Shown here: one piece after another, positions 45,158 through 54,324 of the stretch
Layout: every line of letters begins with the position of its first letter
Numbering within the stretch: the first letter of the stretch is position 1
From: Yersinia enterocolitica subsp. enterocolitica
Lineage (GTDB): Bacteria > Pseudomonadota > Gammaproteobacteria > Enterobacterales > Enterobacteriaceae
Direction of reading: 5' to 3'
Assembly: GCF_901472495.1 (NCBI RefSeq)
Contig: NZ_LR590469.1
Location: forward strand, 2,480,001 to 2,544,000
Length of the DNA stretch: 64,000 bases
Position numbers and translations under genes: made by a program
The notes under the pieces: generated by a model
What the model saw: the letters and a program-made list of their open reading frames with translations, nothing else
The model's database searches: none
What the model was told of the DNA's origin: nothing

Positions 45158-46282
45158 CTAATTTGGCTTGCTATCGTTAGTTTCTTCCTGTGCTAGCGGG
45201 TCGGCAGCATTATCCGCCTCTAACTGCTCCAGGGCAGCATCCACATCAATGCCCATTTTTACCAGCTCAACGCGTACCAGCCAGTTAATGATGTGCATCA
45301 CATCATCCAGCCCTTGGTCATTAATAAAGCTGTCTTTGCGATAATTCCGCCATAGCTGCCGTGCTACCGGAATATCCCTCACTACCGGTACACCCTGACT
45401 TTCGGCATAAGCAATCACCGCTTTGGCCTGTAATCCCCGAGTTTTCATCATAAGATACGGCAGCGGTGCTATATCGTCATTGTAATAAATTACCATCGCA
45501 ATATGCGTTGGGTTCGCCATAACAAATGTTGAACCACGAACATTTGACTTCACTTCTTCTGACAATATTTCCTGATGCAACCCTCTACGAGCGCTCTTAA
45601 TATGTGGATCGCCATCATTATCTTTGTATTCTTTTTTCACCTCTTGCTTTTCCATTTTCAAATCCTTCATAAACAGGAAAAACTCAGTCAAGGTATCAAT
45701 TAACAAAATCAATAATGCCACAGCCAGAAAAACCATAATAAACGTAATACACAAATGCGCCCACTGACTAATCATCCCATTAATAGTGGTGCGATAGAGC
45801 ATAAATATCTCTTGTCGCCAAAAGATAAAAAACACCGCCGCCGAAGTGGCAAATACCAACAAATACAGAAAAGCTTTCACCAACTCTTTTAATGAGCGCA
45901 GAGCAAAGATCTTTTTAAATCCAGAAATAGGATTTAAGTGAGAAAAGTCAATTTTTACTGCTTCGGTCGCTAAACGGAAACGACTCTGTAATAACGAAAT
46001 AATTGCACCCGGTAAAAAACAGGCCAGCAGTACCGGGACAACCGCTTGCAAAAATAAGCTGTAAAGTTTATCCAACAATGCCTCAACACCTATATCGGAA
46101 GGTGAAAGCAAAATTCTTTGTAACAAACTACCTAATCCATACAAACTGGAGAAACCAGAAATTGCAAACGCCCCTGCAACCAGTACCACGGCGGCGACCA
46201 TATCCTTACTTTTAAAACTTTGCCCTTTCTTCGCCGAGTCACGAATCTTTTTGTCTGTGGGCTTCTCTGTTTTTTCAGCCAT
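45158..46282 (-). CDS. sctU: T3SS export switch protein (SpaS/YsaU)
   Basis: An inner-membrane export component, 374 residues, of the FlhB/YscU family. Four membrane segments lie within residues 28-200, followed by a cytoplasmic domain with the self-cleavage motif NPTH at 257-260. Cleavage after Asn switches secretion from needle parts to translocators. The C-terminal tail is acidic and slightly longer than in SpaS. It is the last gene of the apparatus part of the leftward arm, 16 bases after sctT. Confidence 0.94.
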   Translation of the reverse strand: MAEKTEKPTDKKIRDSAKKGQSFKSKDMVAAVVLVAGAFAISGFSSLYGLGSLLQRILLSPSDIGVEALLDKLYSLFLQAVVPVLLACFLPGAIISLLQSRFRLATEAVKIDFSHLNPISGFKKIFALRSLKELVKAFLYLLVFATSAAVFFIFWRQEIFMLYRTTINGMISQWAHLCITFIMVFLAVALLILLIDTLTEFFLFMKDLKMEKQEVKKEYKDNDGDPHIKSARRGLHQEILSEEVKSNVRGSTFVMANPTHIAMVIYYNDDIAPLPYLMMKTRGLQAKAVIAYAESQGVPVVRDIPVARQLWRNYRKDSFINDQGLDDVMHIINWLVRVELVKMGIDVDAALEQLEADNAADPLAQEETNDSKPN

Positions 46283-46297
46283 GATATCTCTCCGCTA

Positions 46298-47101
46298 TTA
46301 TTGCGGCGCTACACCAAAAATATCGTGCAACGGACTCAAGGAAATCATATTAATCAGAATGGTCGGAACTTCATTCTGGAAATAGAGCAGAAATACCATG
46401 AATGCAATTGCAGACTTAATGGTTAATGATAAAGAAAAAGCATTCAGCTGCGGGCAAAAGCGGGAATATAGCCCCAGCGCTACCTCAGTAATAAATAAAG
46501 TCACCAGAATAGGGGCCGCGAGCACAATAGCCTGTACCACTAACTGGTTAAGCCAACGCCCCAGCGGCAGACTATCAAAATGGCTGAATCCGGCAGCAAA
46601 GGGCAACAGGCGGTAACTCTCGGCGAAGGTCTGCGCCAACTGATACATCCCCCCCTGTGTCAGAAAAATCATGACCACTATATGGCTGACTAACACCGAC
46701 ATCTCTGAAGATTCCACACCATTAGCCGGGTCGATAGTATCGCTGATGGTCGCCCCGCGCTGGTTATCGATCAGTTCACCAATAATATTGGCGATAAGAA
46801 ACGGCAGACTGAGGATAAAAGCCAGCACCAAGCCGATAGCCAGTTCATAAAGGATCATTTCACCGAGGCTTGTCTCTTCCCAATTAAGTTCATAGGTCGA
46901 GAAAAAAGGCCACATCCCCAGGGCCAAAAAAACGGCAACACAGTTTTTGATCATGCCACTGTTAAGCAACTTGCTACTGAGAAACGGCAAAAAGAAGAAC
47001 ACCGGCGCAATCCGTGCCCACGCCAATGCCAGCGTCATCAACCCGGTCTGAAATGTAGAATAGAGCGACACATACAAACCTACCACCTGCTGATCCATCA
47101 C
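46298..47101 (-). CDS. sctT: T3SS export apparatus protein (SpaR/YsaT)
   Basis: A hydrophobic 267-residue protein of the FliR/SpaR family with about six membrane segments. Family landmarks include 'FFFLPFLSSKLLNSGMIKN' near residue 35 and 'GATISDTIDPANGVESS' near residue 115. With SctR and SctS it builds the export gate inside the basal body. Its start overlaps the sctS stop by four bases. Confidence 0.92.
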   Translation of the reverse strand: MMDQQVVGLYVSLYSTFQTGLMTLALAWARIAPVFFFLPFLSSKLLNSGMIKNCVAVFLALGMWPFFSTYELNWEETSLGEMILYELAIGLVLAFILSLPFLIANIIGELIDNQRGATISDTIDPANGVESSEMSVLVSHIVVMIFLTQGGMYQLAQTFAESYRLLPFAAGFSHFDSLPLGRWLNQLVVQAIVLAAPILVTLFITEVALGLYSRFCPQLNAFSLSLTIKSAIAFMVFLLYFQNEVPTILINMISLSPLHDIFGVAPQ

Positions 47102-47367
47102 CCCACTCCTGCGGGCGATAATGCGATAGCCAGCACTTCAGTGGCGTAGTTCATTACCTTGTCAGACAGCCAACCAGAGATCATAAACAGTGAGCCAAAT
47201 ACCGCGAGTAACTTGATACCAAAAGGCAGTGTCTGTTCCTGAAGTTGGGTCACAGTTTGAATCAAGCCAATCAACAGACCTACCACCGTCGCCACCATCA
47301 CCGGAATGGCCGATAGCAGCACAATAAGCAGCATGGCTTTATTACTGGCGTAAATAATATTTTCCAT
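47098..47367 (-). CDS. sctS: T3SS export apparatus protein (SpaQ/YsaS)
   Basis: A small 89-residue FliQ/SpaQ-family membrane protein with two hydrophobic helices and the loop 'GLLIGLIQTVTQLQEQTLPF', the family signature. It forms part of the R5-S4-T1 export gate. It overlaps sctT by four bases and follows sctR by 15. Confidence 0.94.
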   Translation of the reverse strand: MENIIYASNKAMLLIVLLSAIPVMVATVVGLLIGLIQTVTQLQEQTLPFGIKLLAVFGSLFMISGWLSDKVMNYATEVLAIALSPAGVG

Positions 47368-47382
47368 AAGTTAGTTACCTGG

Positions 47383-48057
47383 CTAATGCTGTGCCAGCTC
47401 CATATATTGCATAATCAACCCCTTGGAAATCAGCGCCCAACCGTCGATTGCCACGAACAAGATCAATTTTACCGGAACAGAAATGGTAACCGGGCTCATC
47501 ATCATCATCCCCAACGCAAGTAAAATACTGGAGATAATCAGGTCTATTACTACAAAAGGTAGATAGATATAAAAACCAATTTCGAATGCTGATTTAATTT
47601 CACTCAACGCGTAAGCAGGCAGCAGGGAAAACAGCGCTGGCTCGCGAGTATCAGCTTCAGCCATCGATTCCTCTTCACTACGCCCTTGTTGCAACGACTC
47701 GAAAAAGTTGAGTAATTCCGGATCGGAGTATTTCTTTAGATAAGCGGTGTAACTACCCAGCCCCCCATCTATAAATTTATCCACCGAATCAACATTGCTA
47801 AAATCCACCTTTTCGGTGCGCATATAGTGATTCACATCCTGAATCACCGGCATCATCACAAACAGTGACAACAGCAGCGCTATCCCGTTGAGCGCCAGGC
47901 CGGAAGGTACCTGTTGTACCCCCATCGCATTGCGCACCATAATTAGCACGATTGATATTTTCAGGTAGCACGTTCCCGCCGCGATGACAAAAGGCAATAG
48001 TGAAGAAAATGCGACAATCGCCAGTAAGGGAATGTCCCCAGGTAACGTTGGCATCAT
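47383..48057 (-). CDS. sctR: T3SS export apparatus protein (SpaP/YsaR)
   Basis: A 224-residue FliP/SpaP-family membrane protein, exactly the length of Salmonella SpaP. Signatures are 'FVIAAGTCYLKISIVLIMVRNAMG', 'LPAYALSEIKSAFEIGFYIYLPF' (landmarks SEIKSAF, GFYIYLPF) and 'LALGMMMMSPVTISVP'. Of several possible starts, ATG at 48057, two bases after the sctQ stop, gives the family length; an upstream frame would overlap sctQ. Confidence 0.95.
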   Translation of the reverse strand: MMPTLPGDIPLLAIVAFSSLLPFVIAAGTCYLKISIVLIMVRNAMGVQQVPSGLALNGIALLLSLFVMMPVIQDVNHYMRTEKVDFSNVDSVDKFIDGGLGSYTAYLKKYSDPELLNFFESLQQGRSEEESMAEADTREPALFSLLPAYALSEIKSAFEIGFYIYLPFVVIDLIISSILLALGMMMMSPVTISVPVKLILFVAIDGWALISKGLIMQYMELAQH

Positions 48058-48059
48058 TG

Positions 48060-48998
48060 TTATGACCCCAGGCTGCCCTGGCACGCCAACTTTGTGACCT
48101 CCAGACCCAGTTCTTCACCATCACCGATATAAATAAGCTCGCCTTCAGCCACCAATTGCTTATTGGCGTAAACCTTCACTTCTCTGTCTTTATCTGCCCC
48201 CAGCGAATACACCGATCCCGGCTGGATATGCGCCAACTCTTCCAGTAGAATTTCGCTGTGTCCTAATACAAAGGTCAACTTCACTGTCAGTTTGGCAACA
48301 TCGAAGCGGCTCGGTAGATACTCAGGCAGCACCTCATCCAACGTGGGCACCGTATCTTCAGTTTCCTGCATATCATCAATATTTTCTTCTATCACGAACA
48401 CACCCTCTTGCTGTTTTTGAAAGCGGGCCACCGGGCGACCCGTTACTATTAAGTGCAATTGCAACTGCTGAATACAGAGCACATCGCGTAACGCCAATGA
48501 CTGTAATAACCCGGCGCTGATATGGCTGTATCCCAATACCCAGTCAACCTGCTGGGTCACATTTTTGCCTATCGCCTGCCCGGCAGGCAGGGGCTTAAGC
48601 TGGCTGAAAGGAGCGGCTATCAGTACCGTCCCCAGCACCGATTCTTCTATCGTTAGCCAAGACTGGCTTATCTCTGCACCATCAACAACCTCAAGGCTTT
48701 CCATGCGGAATGCGCCAGTAAAAAAAGTACGAGAACTGTTTTCTTGAGTAAAAATTTCCGCCAGGCTCTGGTTATCCAGCCCCTGCCAGGCGCAACTGTT
48801 CAGCTCAGGCCAGTTGAAACGACACCAGCCTTCAACCGGTAGCAACGCCGAAATTTTTTCAGTGACACTACTCAGGTTCAGTCGGAAATAGCGCTCTCCA
48901 GCTTGTGGAATGGTGGCGCTTCTGTCCGGCTGATAGCGCTGTTGCCAGCGCGTAACCTCAACCTGGCGTGTACTGAGTCGACGGATATTGAGCATCAT
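48060..48998 (-). CDS. sctQ: T3SS C-ring/sorting platform protein (SpaO/YsaQ)
   Basis: A 312-residue cytoplasmic protein. The C-terminal SpoA (FliM/FliN-like) domain (about 235-305) has 'LTVKLTFVLGHSEILLEELAHIQPGSVYSL' (landmarks FVLGHSEILLEEL) and 'GDGEELGLEVTKL'. It forms the sorting platform pods that select substrates. In many systems an internal start yields a separate C-terminal product; a candidate internal start was not determined here. The ATG overlaps the sctP stop (TAATG). Confidence 0.88.
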   Translation of the reverse strand: MMLNIRRLSTRQVEVTRWQQRYQPDRSATIPQAGERYFRLNLSSVTEKISALLPVEGWCRFNWPELNSCAWQGLDNQSLAEIFTQENSSRTFFTGAFRMESLEVVDGAEISQSWLTIEESVLGTVLIAAPFSQLKPLPAGQAIGKNVTQQVDWVLGYSHISAGLLQSLALRDVLCIQQLQLHLIVTGRPVARFQKQQEGVFVIEENIDDMQETEDTVPTLDEVLPEYLPSRFDVAKLTVKLTFVLGHSEILLEELAHIQPGSVYSLGADKDREVKVYANKQLVAEGELIYIGDGEELGLEVTKLACQGSLGS

Positions 48999-50110
48999 TA
49001 TTTTTCATCCTCCTGCTCTGATTGTTGCTGACCACGGCGTTCTTCATCATGCCGTTCATCGCGAAAATCCAGCGGATTCTCCGACTCCAATAAATGGTGG
49101 TTATTCTGTAAAGCCAACTGAACTTCCGCGCTGTCGGTCATCGCTGTCAGTTCGCCCGCTTTGGACAATTCGAATTTCACCATCGGGCTGTTCGTCCACT
49201 GAGTAAAGGTGTAACTCAAGGTTCGACGCCCTGCTGTCGGTTCACTTTCTGTCGCGACAGGCTCCGGCAACGCTGTCATTTCTGCCTTAGATGGGGTTTT
49301 CATCTCTTCTGGCTGAGTGACCGCAGGGGGCTGTGTTGCCAATGGCTGCCCGGCCAACTGTTGTGTAGTCGGCAAATGCGTCTGATCATCCCCTAACGTG
49401 TTTTCCTGACTTTCCGCTAGCGGCACAGAAGATGTTGCTTCACGCAAAGACTCAAATGACGCCACAATTGGCTGCTTAACTGTTGAACCAGAGCTATCTG
49501 ACCTATCCTGAGAAACAGAGGTGTCAGACATCTCTTCTTTATTCCCCTCTCTTTTAGCGGAAGGGACGGCTACCATTGGCATCTCAGAATTATCACTGGT
49601 GACTGCAATCAGACCGGGCAGTGGCTGTTCGCCGTTATCCCTCGGGATAACATTCAACTGAGTCAATGTTGCTGTTGGTTTGAGTAATGTTTCTACCGTC
49701 ACTCCACCACTCACCTTGTCCACCACTGGAGTTGGTTTCGCACCAACTTTCTCCATAGCCTGCGGTTGCTCTGCTGTCTCATGTCCCTGCGCCAAAGCAC
49801 CCTGCATTTTTACCGACACCAACTCGGGCTGCTGCGCCATATTCGGCAACGCCAACTGTTTACTTAACGGCATGCTATTTATCGGCATCATCAGGGGAGC
49901 CAATGCGGGAGCTAACTGCTCTTCTGCCTGTTTCTTGCGTTGCTTTGCCTTAGCCAGCAACTCGGTCATTTTTTTTTGCACCTCCTGCTGAAAAGATTTC
50001 ACTGCCTGCCCATTATCGGTGTTCCGCGTTACCGGCCTGGAGACATTGGCTGGTTCCTCTTTGCGGATATCCGGCGGGGCGCTATGAGCTACCTGTTTTA
50101 TCGCCACCAT
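48998..50110 (-). CDS. sctP: T3SS needle-length control protein (InvJ/SpaN/Spa32 position)
   Basis: A 370-residue, Gln/Pro/Ser/Thr-rich, largely disordered protein between the stalk and C-ring genes, the place of invJ/spaN. The C-terminus ('SPMVKFELSKAGELTAM', then a Glu/Gln-rich tail) may be the globular substrate-specificity domain. Such proteins are secreted early and measure needle length. Primary sequence is poorly conserved in the family, so the call is mainly positional. The ATG at 50110 with upstream GAGGA is chosen; a TTG six codons earlier is possible. It overlaps the stalk gene by 29 bases. Confidence 0.75.
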   Translation of the reverse strand: MVAIKQVAHSAPPDIRKEEPANVSRPVTRNTDNGQAVKSFQQEVQKKMTELLAKAKQRKKQAEEQLAPALAPLMMPINSMPLSKQLALPNMAQQPELVSVKMQGALAQGHETAEQPQAMEKVGAKPTPVVDKVSGGVTVETLLKPTATLTQLNVIPRDNGEQPLPGLIAVTSDNSEMPMVAVPSAKREGNKEEMSDTSVSQDRSDSSGSTVKQPIVASFESLREATSSVPLAESQENTLGDDQTHLPTTQQLAGQPLATQPPAVTQPEEMKTPSKAEMTALPEPVATESEPTAGRRTLSYTFTQWTNSPMVKFELSKAGELTAMTDSAEVQLALQNNHHLLESENPLDFRDERHDEERRGQQQSEQEDEK

Positions 50111-50537
50111 ATGTGGATAATTCCTCAATTTCGTATTGCTGTTGCAGTTCGCTATTTAAACGTCTTCTGCACCTTTCGCGCTTCAGATAAGTTTGGAATT
50201 TCTCGCACCGATTGTCGGTTTCCCGTAATTGGCGCTGCATCTGCCGTTGCTTCTTCTCAAGTGTTATCAGTTCCGCCTTGATGTTTTCTAAGTCATATAA
50301 CTGACGCGCAATTTCCGCCAATAGAGCAGCTTTATGACGTTGGCGTTCAAAGAAAGCTTCACGGGTCAACTCCGCAGCCTGGTCATACAGGCTGCTTTGA
50401 GTTTCCAAAACTTGGATGCGCGTGTGGATATCATGCTGCTGCTGTTGTAGCGTCTGTAGCGAACGCCGCAATATCTGCTGGTCTTGTTTGATTCGCTCCA
50501 GTCGCCGTTGTGTGAGGCTCAGCAGATTCTTTACCAT
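50082..50537 (-). CDS. sctO: T3SS stalk protein (InvI/SpaM/Spa13-like)
   Basis: A 151-residue protein made of one long coiled coil, rich in Gln, Arg, Leu and Glu from residue 5 to 135. That is the FliJ/YscO/InvI plan: the stalk that links the ATPase with the export gate. It starts one base inside the ATPase stop and overlaps the needle-length gene. The identification rests on position and coiled-coil nature. Confidence 0.85.
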   Translation of the reverse strand: MVKNLLSLTQRRLERIKQDQQILRRSLQTLQQQQHDIHTRIQVLETQSSLYDQAAELTREAFFERQRHKAALLAEIARQLYDLENIKAELITLEKKQRQMQRQLRETDNRCEKFQTYLKRERCRRRLNSELQQQYEIEELSTYGGDKTGSS

Positions 50538-51829
50538 CAGTTTGCCAGCTCACGGAGCTGATTGAGCGTGGTGGAGAACTCGCCGGGTTCTTCCATTGCT
50601 TGCTGCAAAAAGCCCTCTATAACATCTCTGTTGTCCAGCGCGTGATCGTTGTCGGTATTTTCACCACGCTGGTACTCCCCGAGATCAAGATAGAGCTGAA
50701 TTTGTGCCAGCCGTCCGAGCATATCGCGCGTTTTTGCCGCATCCTGACGATGCTGCGGTGTAGTCACTTTCGAAAACACACGACTAATACTGTGTAAGAT
50801 ATCAATTGCTGGGTAGTGACCGCGCCCAGCGAGTTGTGCACTAAGGTAGATGTGACCATCGATTATCGAGCGAATTTCATCACCAATCGGGTCGGATTCC
50901 TCTTCGCTCTCCAGCAGTACGGTATAAAAAGCCGTAATAGAACCATGCTGCAATGCACCGGGCCGTTCCAATAACAGTGGCAGTTGCTCGAATACCGACG
51001 CTGGGTAACCGCGCCGCGCGGGAAGTTCCCCCGCCGCCAATGCTACATCGCGCAAAGCACGGGCATAACGCGTCATCGAATCGACAAACAGCAACACATC
51101 TTTGCCCTGATCACGAAAATACTCCGCCATCGCCGTTGCCAGTAAAGCTGCATTACAGCGCTCAACCGCTGGACTGTCCGACGTGGCGTACACCAGAATG
51201 GTTTGCGCAGCACGCGGTGAGGTCTGCAATTCATGAATGAATTCTGTCACCTCACGACCGCGCTCACCAATTAGCGCAATAACACAAATATCCGCCACCG
51301 CATGATTCATAATCATGCTCATCAGGGAGGTTTTGCCGCTACCGGCCGCCGCAAAAATCCCCATACGCTGCCCCTGCCCACAAGTGAGCAAGCCATCAAT
51401 TGCCCTGACCCCCGTCACCAATGGTGTGGTAACCGGTCGGCGCAAATTGACACTAACCGGCGGATTATCAACCCGACACAGAGTGGTGAATAGAGGTTCT
51501 GATGATGCAGTTGCATTGCTCAGCACGCCCACTTCCTCTCCTGCGGCGTTGTAAATTTTACCCGCCAGATGTTCTCCCATCTCAAAGACAAACGGCTGAC
51601 CAGTGGGGCGGATAACCACTTCACGTGTCAGCCCCTGTGCTCGACCAATCAAACTCAGAATGGTTTGTCCCTCCTTAAACCCCACGACCTGAGCTTTTGC
51701 AATCACTTCCGGCTGACATAAATCGCGCTCAATCAGACAGATTTCGCCAATAAAGACCCCATGCAGCGGGGCCTCTAGCAGGCAACCATGTATACGCGAC
51801 GGGTGTGCACAGCTATCAAAGAGATTCAT
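50537..51829 (-). CDS. sctN: T3SS ATPase (InvC/SpaL/YsaN)
   Basis: A 430-residue F1-beta/FliI-type ATPase that removes chaperones and unfolds substrates. Walker A is 'AAGSGKTS' at residues 161-168, Walker B 'VLLFVDSMTRYA' near 245, and the family signature 'GERGREVTEFIHEL' near 190. The C-terminal helical domain is full length. It is encoded between the effector-chaperone-like and stalk genes, as in SPI-1. Confidence 0.97.
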   Translation of the reverse strand: MNLFDSCAHPSRIHGCLLEAPLHGVFIGEICLIERDLCQPEVIAKAQVVGFKEGQTILSLIGRAQGLTREVVIRPTGQPFVFEMGEHLAGKIYNAAGEEVGVLSNATASSEPLFTTLCRVDNPPVSVNLRRPVTTPLVTGVRAIDGLLTCGQGQRMGIFAAAGSGKTSLMSMIMNHAVADICVIALIGERGREVTEFIHELQTSPRAAQTILVYATSDSPAVERCNAALLATAMAEYFRDQGKDVLLFVDSMTRYARALRDVALAAGELPARRGYPASVFEQLPLLLERPGALQHGSITAFYTVLLESEEESDPIGDEIRSIIDGHIYLSAQLAGRGHYPAIDILHSISRVFSKVTTPQHRQDAAKTRDMLGRLAQIQLYLDLGEYQRGENTDNDHALDNRDVIEGFLQQAMEEPGEFSTTLNQLRELAN

Positions 51830-51832
51830 AAA

Positions 51833-52240
51833 TTAGCCAGCTAACAGGGTGGAGAATCGATGACTACGCTCATAAAACTCATTTAGACTGTCAGCAAACA
51901 ACTGAGTGTCATTCAACGCTGGCTCACGCAAGATTGCGGAAAGCACCAGAGTGTTTTCCCTGAAACTCAATGCGGGCTGCCCGATGTGAAAATTACCTGG
52001 GGTGTATTCCAGCAATTCGCTCAATAAATTTTGGCCCAGCGCTTCAAGATGCCCCATTTGACATTCAGCAATGCTGCACCACAAAATAATATCGTCGGTT
52101 AACAAGTCGACATTAATAGGCGGTGATTCATTCAGCTCTAACTGAATAGTTGAATGACAATCAAGCTGCGAGTTAATTAAATCCTGGCGCCCTTCAGTGG
52201 ATAAAAAAGAATTCAATGCATCAACAAAACGGTATTTCAT
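51833..52240 (-). CDS. Effector chaperone of InvB/SpaK type
   Basis: A 135-residue small acidic protein in the invB position. Class I T3SS chaperones (CesT/Tir fold) bind N-terminal parts of effectors and dock them at the sorting platform. The sequence 'LDCHSTIQLELNESPPINVDLL' and the later 'LSFRENTLVLSAIL' fit InvB/SpaK-like proteins. Its client may be the repeat-bearing protein at 37941-39866, by analogy with InvB and SipA. It lies four bases before the ATPase gene. Confidence 0.82.
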   Translation of the reverse strand: MKYRFVDALNSFLSTEGRQDLINSQLDCHSTIQLELNESPPINVDLLTDDIILWCSIAECQMGHLEALGQNLLSELLEYTPGNFHIGQPALSFRENTLVLSAILREPALNDTQLFADSLNEFYERSHRFSTLLAG

Positions 52241-52251
52241 GGTAGTTCTCC

Positions 52252-54324
52252 TTACACGGTTTTAATTACGTTCACTTTCACTGTCTCGGAGATCTCATTA
52301 AATGAGAGCACCTCCAATTCAGGGAAACGACTCTCAAGAATTTTTTTCACAAAACGACGAATATCTACGGGCACCAGCACACTCATATCTCGAACAGAGT
52401 GATAACTGCTTTCTACTGTCTGAGCAAAGGCCTGAATAATGTCATCGGTTTTTGCCGGATCAAGGCTGATAAAGCTACCACCGGAGGCCTGACGAATCCC
52501 TTGGCGAATCATGTCTTCAAATTGATCATTAATCATCAGAACATTCAAACGCCCATCGGTGGCAAAACGAGATGAGATATAACGGGCCATCGCGCCACGG
52601 ACATATTCCACCAGCATCATGCTGTCTTTCTCTTTTGGCACCCATTGCACCAAAGTTTCCAAAATAAGTTTCATATTTCGGATGGAAATCTTTTCCATCA
52701 GCAGACGCTGAAATACTTCAGTTATCTTTTGTACTGTTGCATGGCGATAGCACTCTTTTAATAATTCAGGGTATTTCTTTTCCAGATCGTCAAGCAGGTT
52801 TTTAGTTTCCTGAATCCCAAAGAACTCATTAATGTGATGCAGCAATAAAGTTCCGATACAGTCGATAATCTCACTAATATCATCGCGTGCCATTAAACCC
52901 AGTTGTTTAATATCATCAGTATGTTTACTGGCGATCCAGGTACTGACTGCACCATGCTCATCAGTAAATCGGGTTAATTCCAGCCCCAGATATTCCAGTT
53001 CATCGTTAATCGTAAGAAGACGTAAACCACCAAAGCAAATATTATAATCACCCGCACGAACTTCATTAATCAGCACAATAATTTTGTCGCTTGGTACCAC
53101 CGGAGAATAGTTAATGGCAATATCAGGGATGCGGTAGCCATAGCGCACAAAAATATCTTTCTTGATGCGTGATAGAAAACTATTTTCTTCCAGCAGTTCC
53201 TTATGTTTTTGGCTCACCGAAATAATAATTGGCAGTGTTTCAGGTACATACTCATCATCTGAAACCTGACTTTCCCGTCGAGTTTCGCCTTCTGCCACCT
53301 CGGAGCTAACTTCAGCATCACTCTGTTCATCACCCGCAAGGTGTTTCTTCTCCTTGCGCTTCTGATGATGGCGATACCACAGCAGCGCTACCATTAAACC
53401 GGATAAGAACAGGAAAATTGGCGTAGGAAACCCGGGCAGAAAACCAATGCTACAAACAATGATCGCGGTGATCATAATAGTGAAATCTTTGGCAAACAGC
53501 TCAGAGACAATATTTTCACCAAGGTTTTTATCATTGCCGCCCACGCGAGTCACAATAAAGCCGGCACTGATAGAGATAAGCAGAGCCGGAATTTGTGCTA
53601 CCAAGCCATCACCAATGGTCAGCAGGGTGAAGGTATTCAGTGCCGTAGGCATGTCCATGCCCAATTGCGCCATTCCGACGGAAATACCACCAATCAGATT
53701 GACAAAAATAATGATAATCCCAGCGATAGCATCACCTTTGATGAATTTCATCGCCCCATCAAAAGAGCCGTATAACTGGCTCTCGTTCTCCATATCATTA
53801 CGTTTCTCTTTTACTGTTGCCTCATCAATCACCCCAGCACGCAAATCAGCGTCAATGCTCATCTGTTTACCTGGCATCGCATCAAGTGAGAAACGCGCCG
53901 CAACTTCGGCAATACGTTCAGAACCTTTGGTAATCACGATAAACTGCACAATGGTCACGATGGCAAATACCACCATCCCAACCACCAGATTGTCCTGAAT
54001 AACAAACTCGCCAAAGGTGGCAATAATGTCGCCAGCATCAGCTTCCAGCAAAATAAGACGGCTGGTACTGATCGATAACGCTAATCGGAATAGCGTAGTA
54101 ATCAATAAAATTGAGGGAAATGACCGGAAGTCCAACACCCGTGTAATATAAAATGATCCCATAAAAATCAGCACTGAAATCATAATATTCAGGCCAATTA
54201 ACAGATCTACTAAAATCGTCGGCAAAGGTATAATCAGCATGGCAATAACCATGACCATGATGACTAATACCAACAGTTCAGGACGATTGCGAATATTTAA
54301 CAATAGTCCGGTAATTTTATTCAT
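52252..54324 (-). CDS. sctV: T3SS export gate protein (InvA/MxiA/YsaV)
   Basis: A 690-residue FlhA-family protein. Residues 15-320 hold about eight membrane segments with the FHIPEP-like region 'GDAIAGIIIIFVNLIGGISVG' (landmark FVNLIGGISVG). The cytoplasmic C-terminal domain (about 360-690) forms the nonameric ring that receives substrates. Length matches InvA (685). Its start overlaps the gatekeeper stop by four bases. Confidence 0.96.
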   Translation of the reverse strand: MNKITGLLLNIRNRPELLVLVIMVMVIAMLIIPLPTILVDLLIGLNIMISVLIFMGSFYITRVLDFRSFPSILLITTLFRLALSISTSRLILLEADAGDIIATFGEFVIQDNLVVGMVVFAIVTIVQFIVITKGSERIAEVAARFSLDAMPGKQMSIDADLRAGVIDEATVKEKRNDMENESQLYGSFDGAMKFIKGDAIAGIIIIFVNLIGGISVGMAQLGMDMPTALNTFTLLTIGDGLVAQIPALLISISAGFIVTRVGGNDKNLGENIVSELFAKDFTIMITAIIVCSIGFLPGFPTPIFLFLSGLMVALLWYRHHQKRKEKKHLAGDEQSDAEVSSEVAEGETRRESQVSDDEYVPETLPIIISVSQKHKELLEENSFLSRIKKDIFVRYGYRIPDIAINYSPVVPSDKIIVLINEVRAGDYNICFGGLRLLTINDELEYLGLELTRFTDEHGAVSTWIASKHTDDIKQLGLMARDDISEIIDCIGTLLLHHINEFFGIQETKNLLDDLEKKYPELLKECYRHATVQKITEVFQRLLMEKISIRNMKLILETLVQWVPKEKDSMMLVEYVRGAMARYISSRFATDGRLNVLMINDQFEDMIRQGIRQASGGSFISLDPAKTDDIIQAFAQTVESSYHSVRDMSVLVPVDIRRFVKKILESRFPELEVLSFNEISETVKVNVIKTV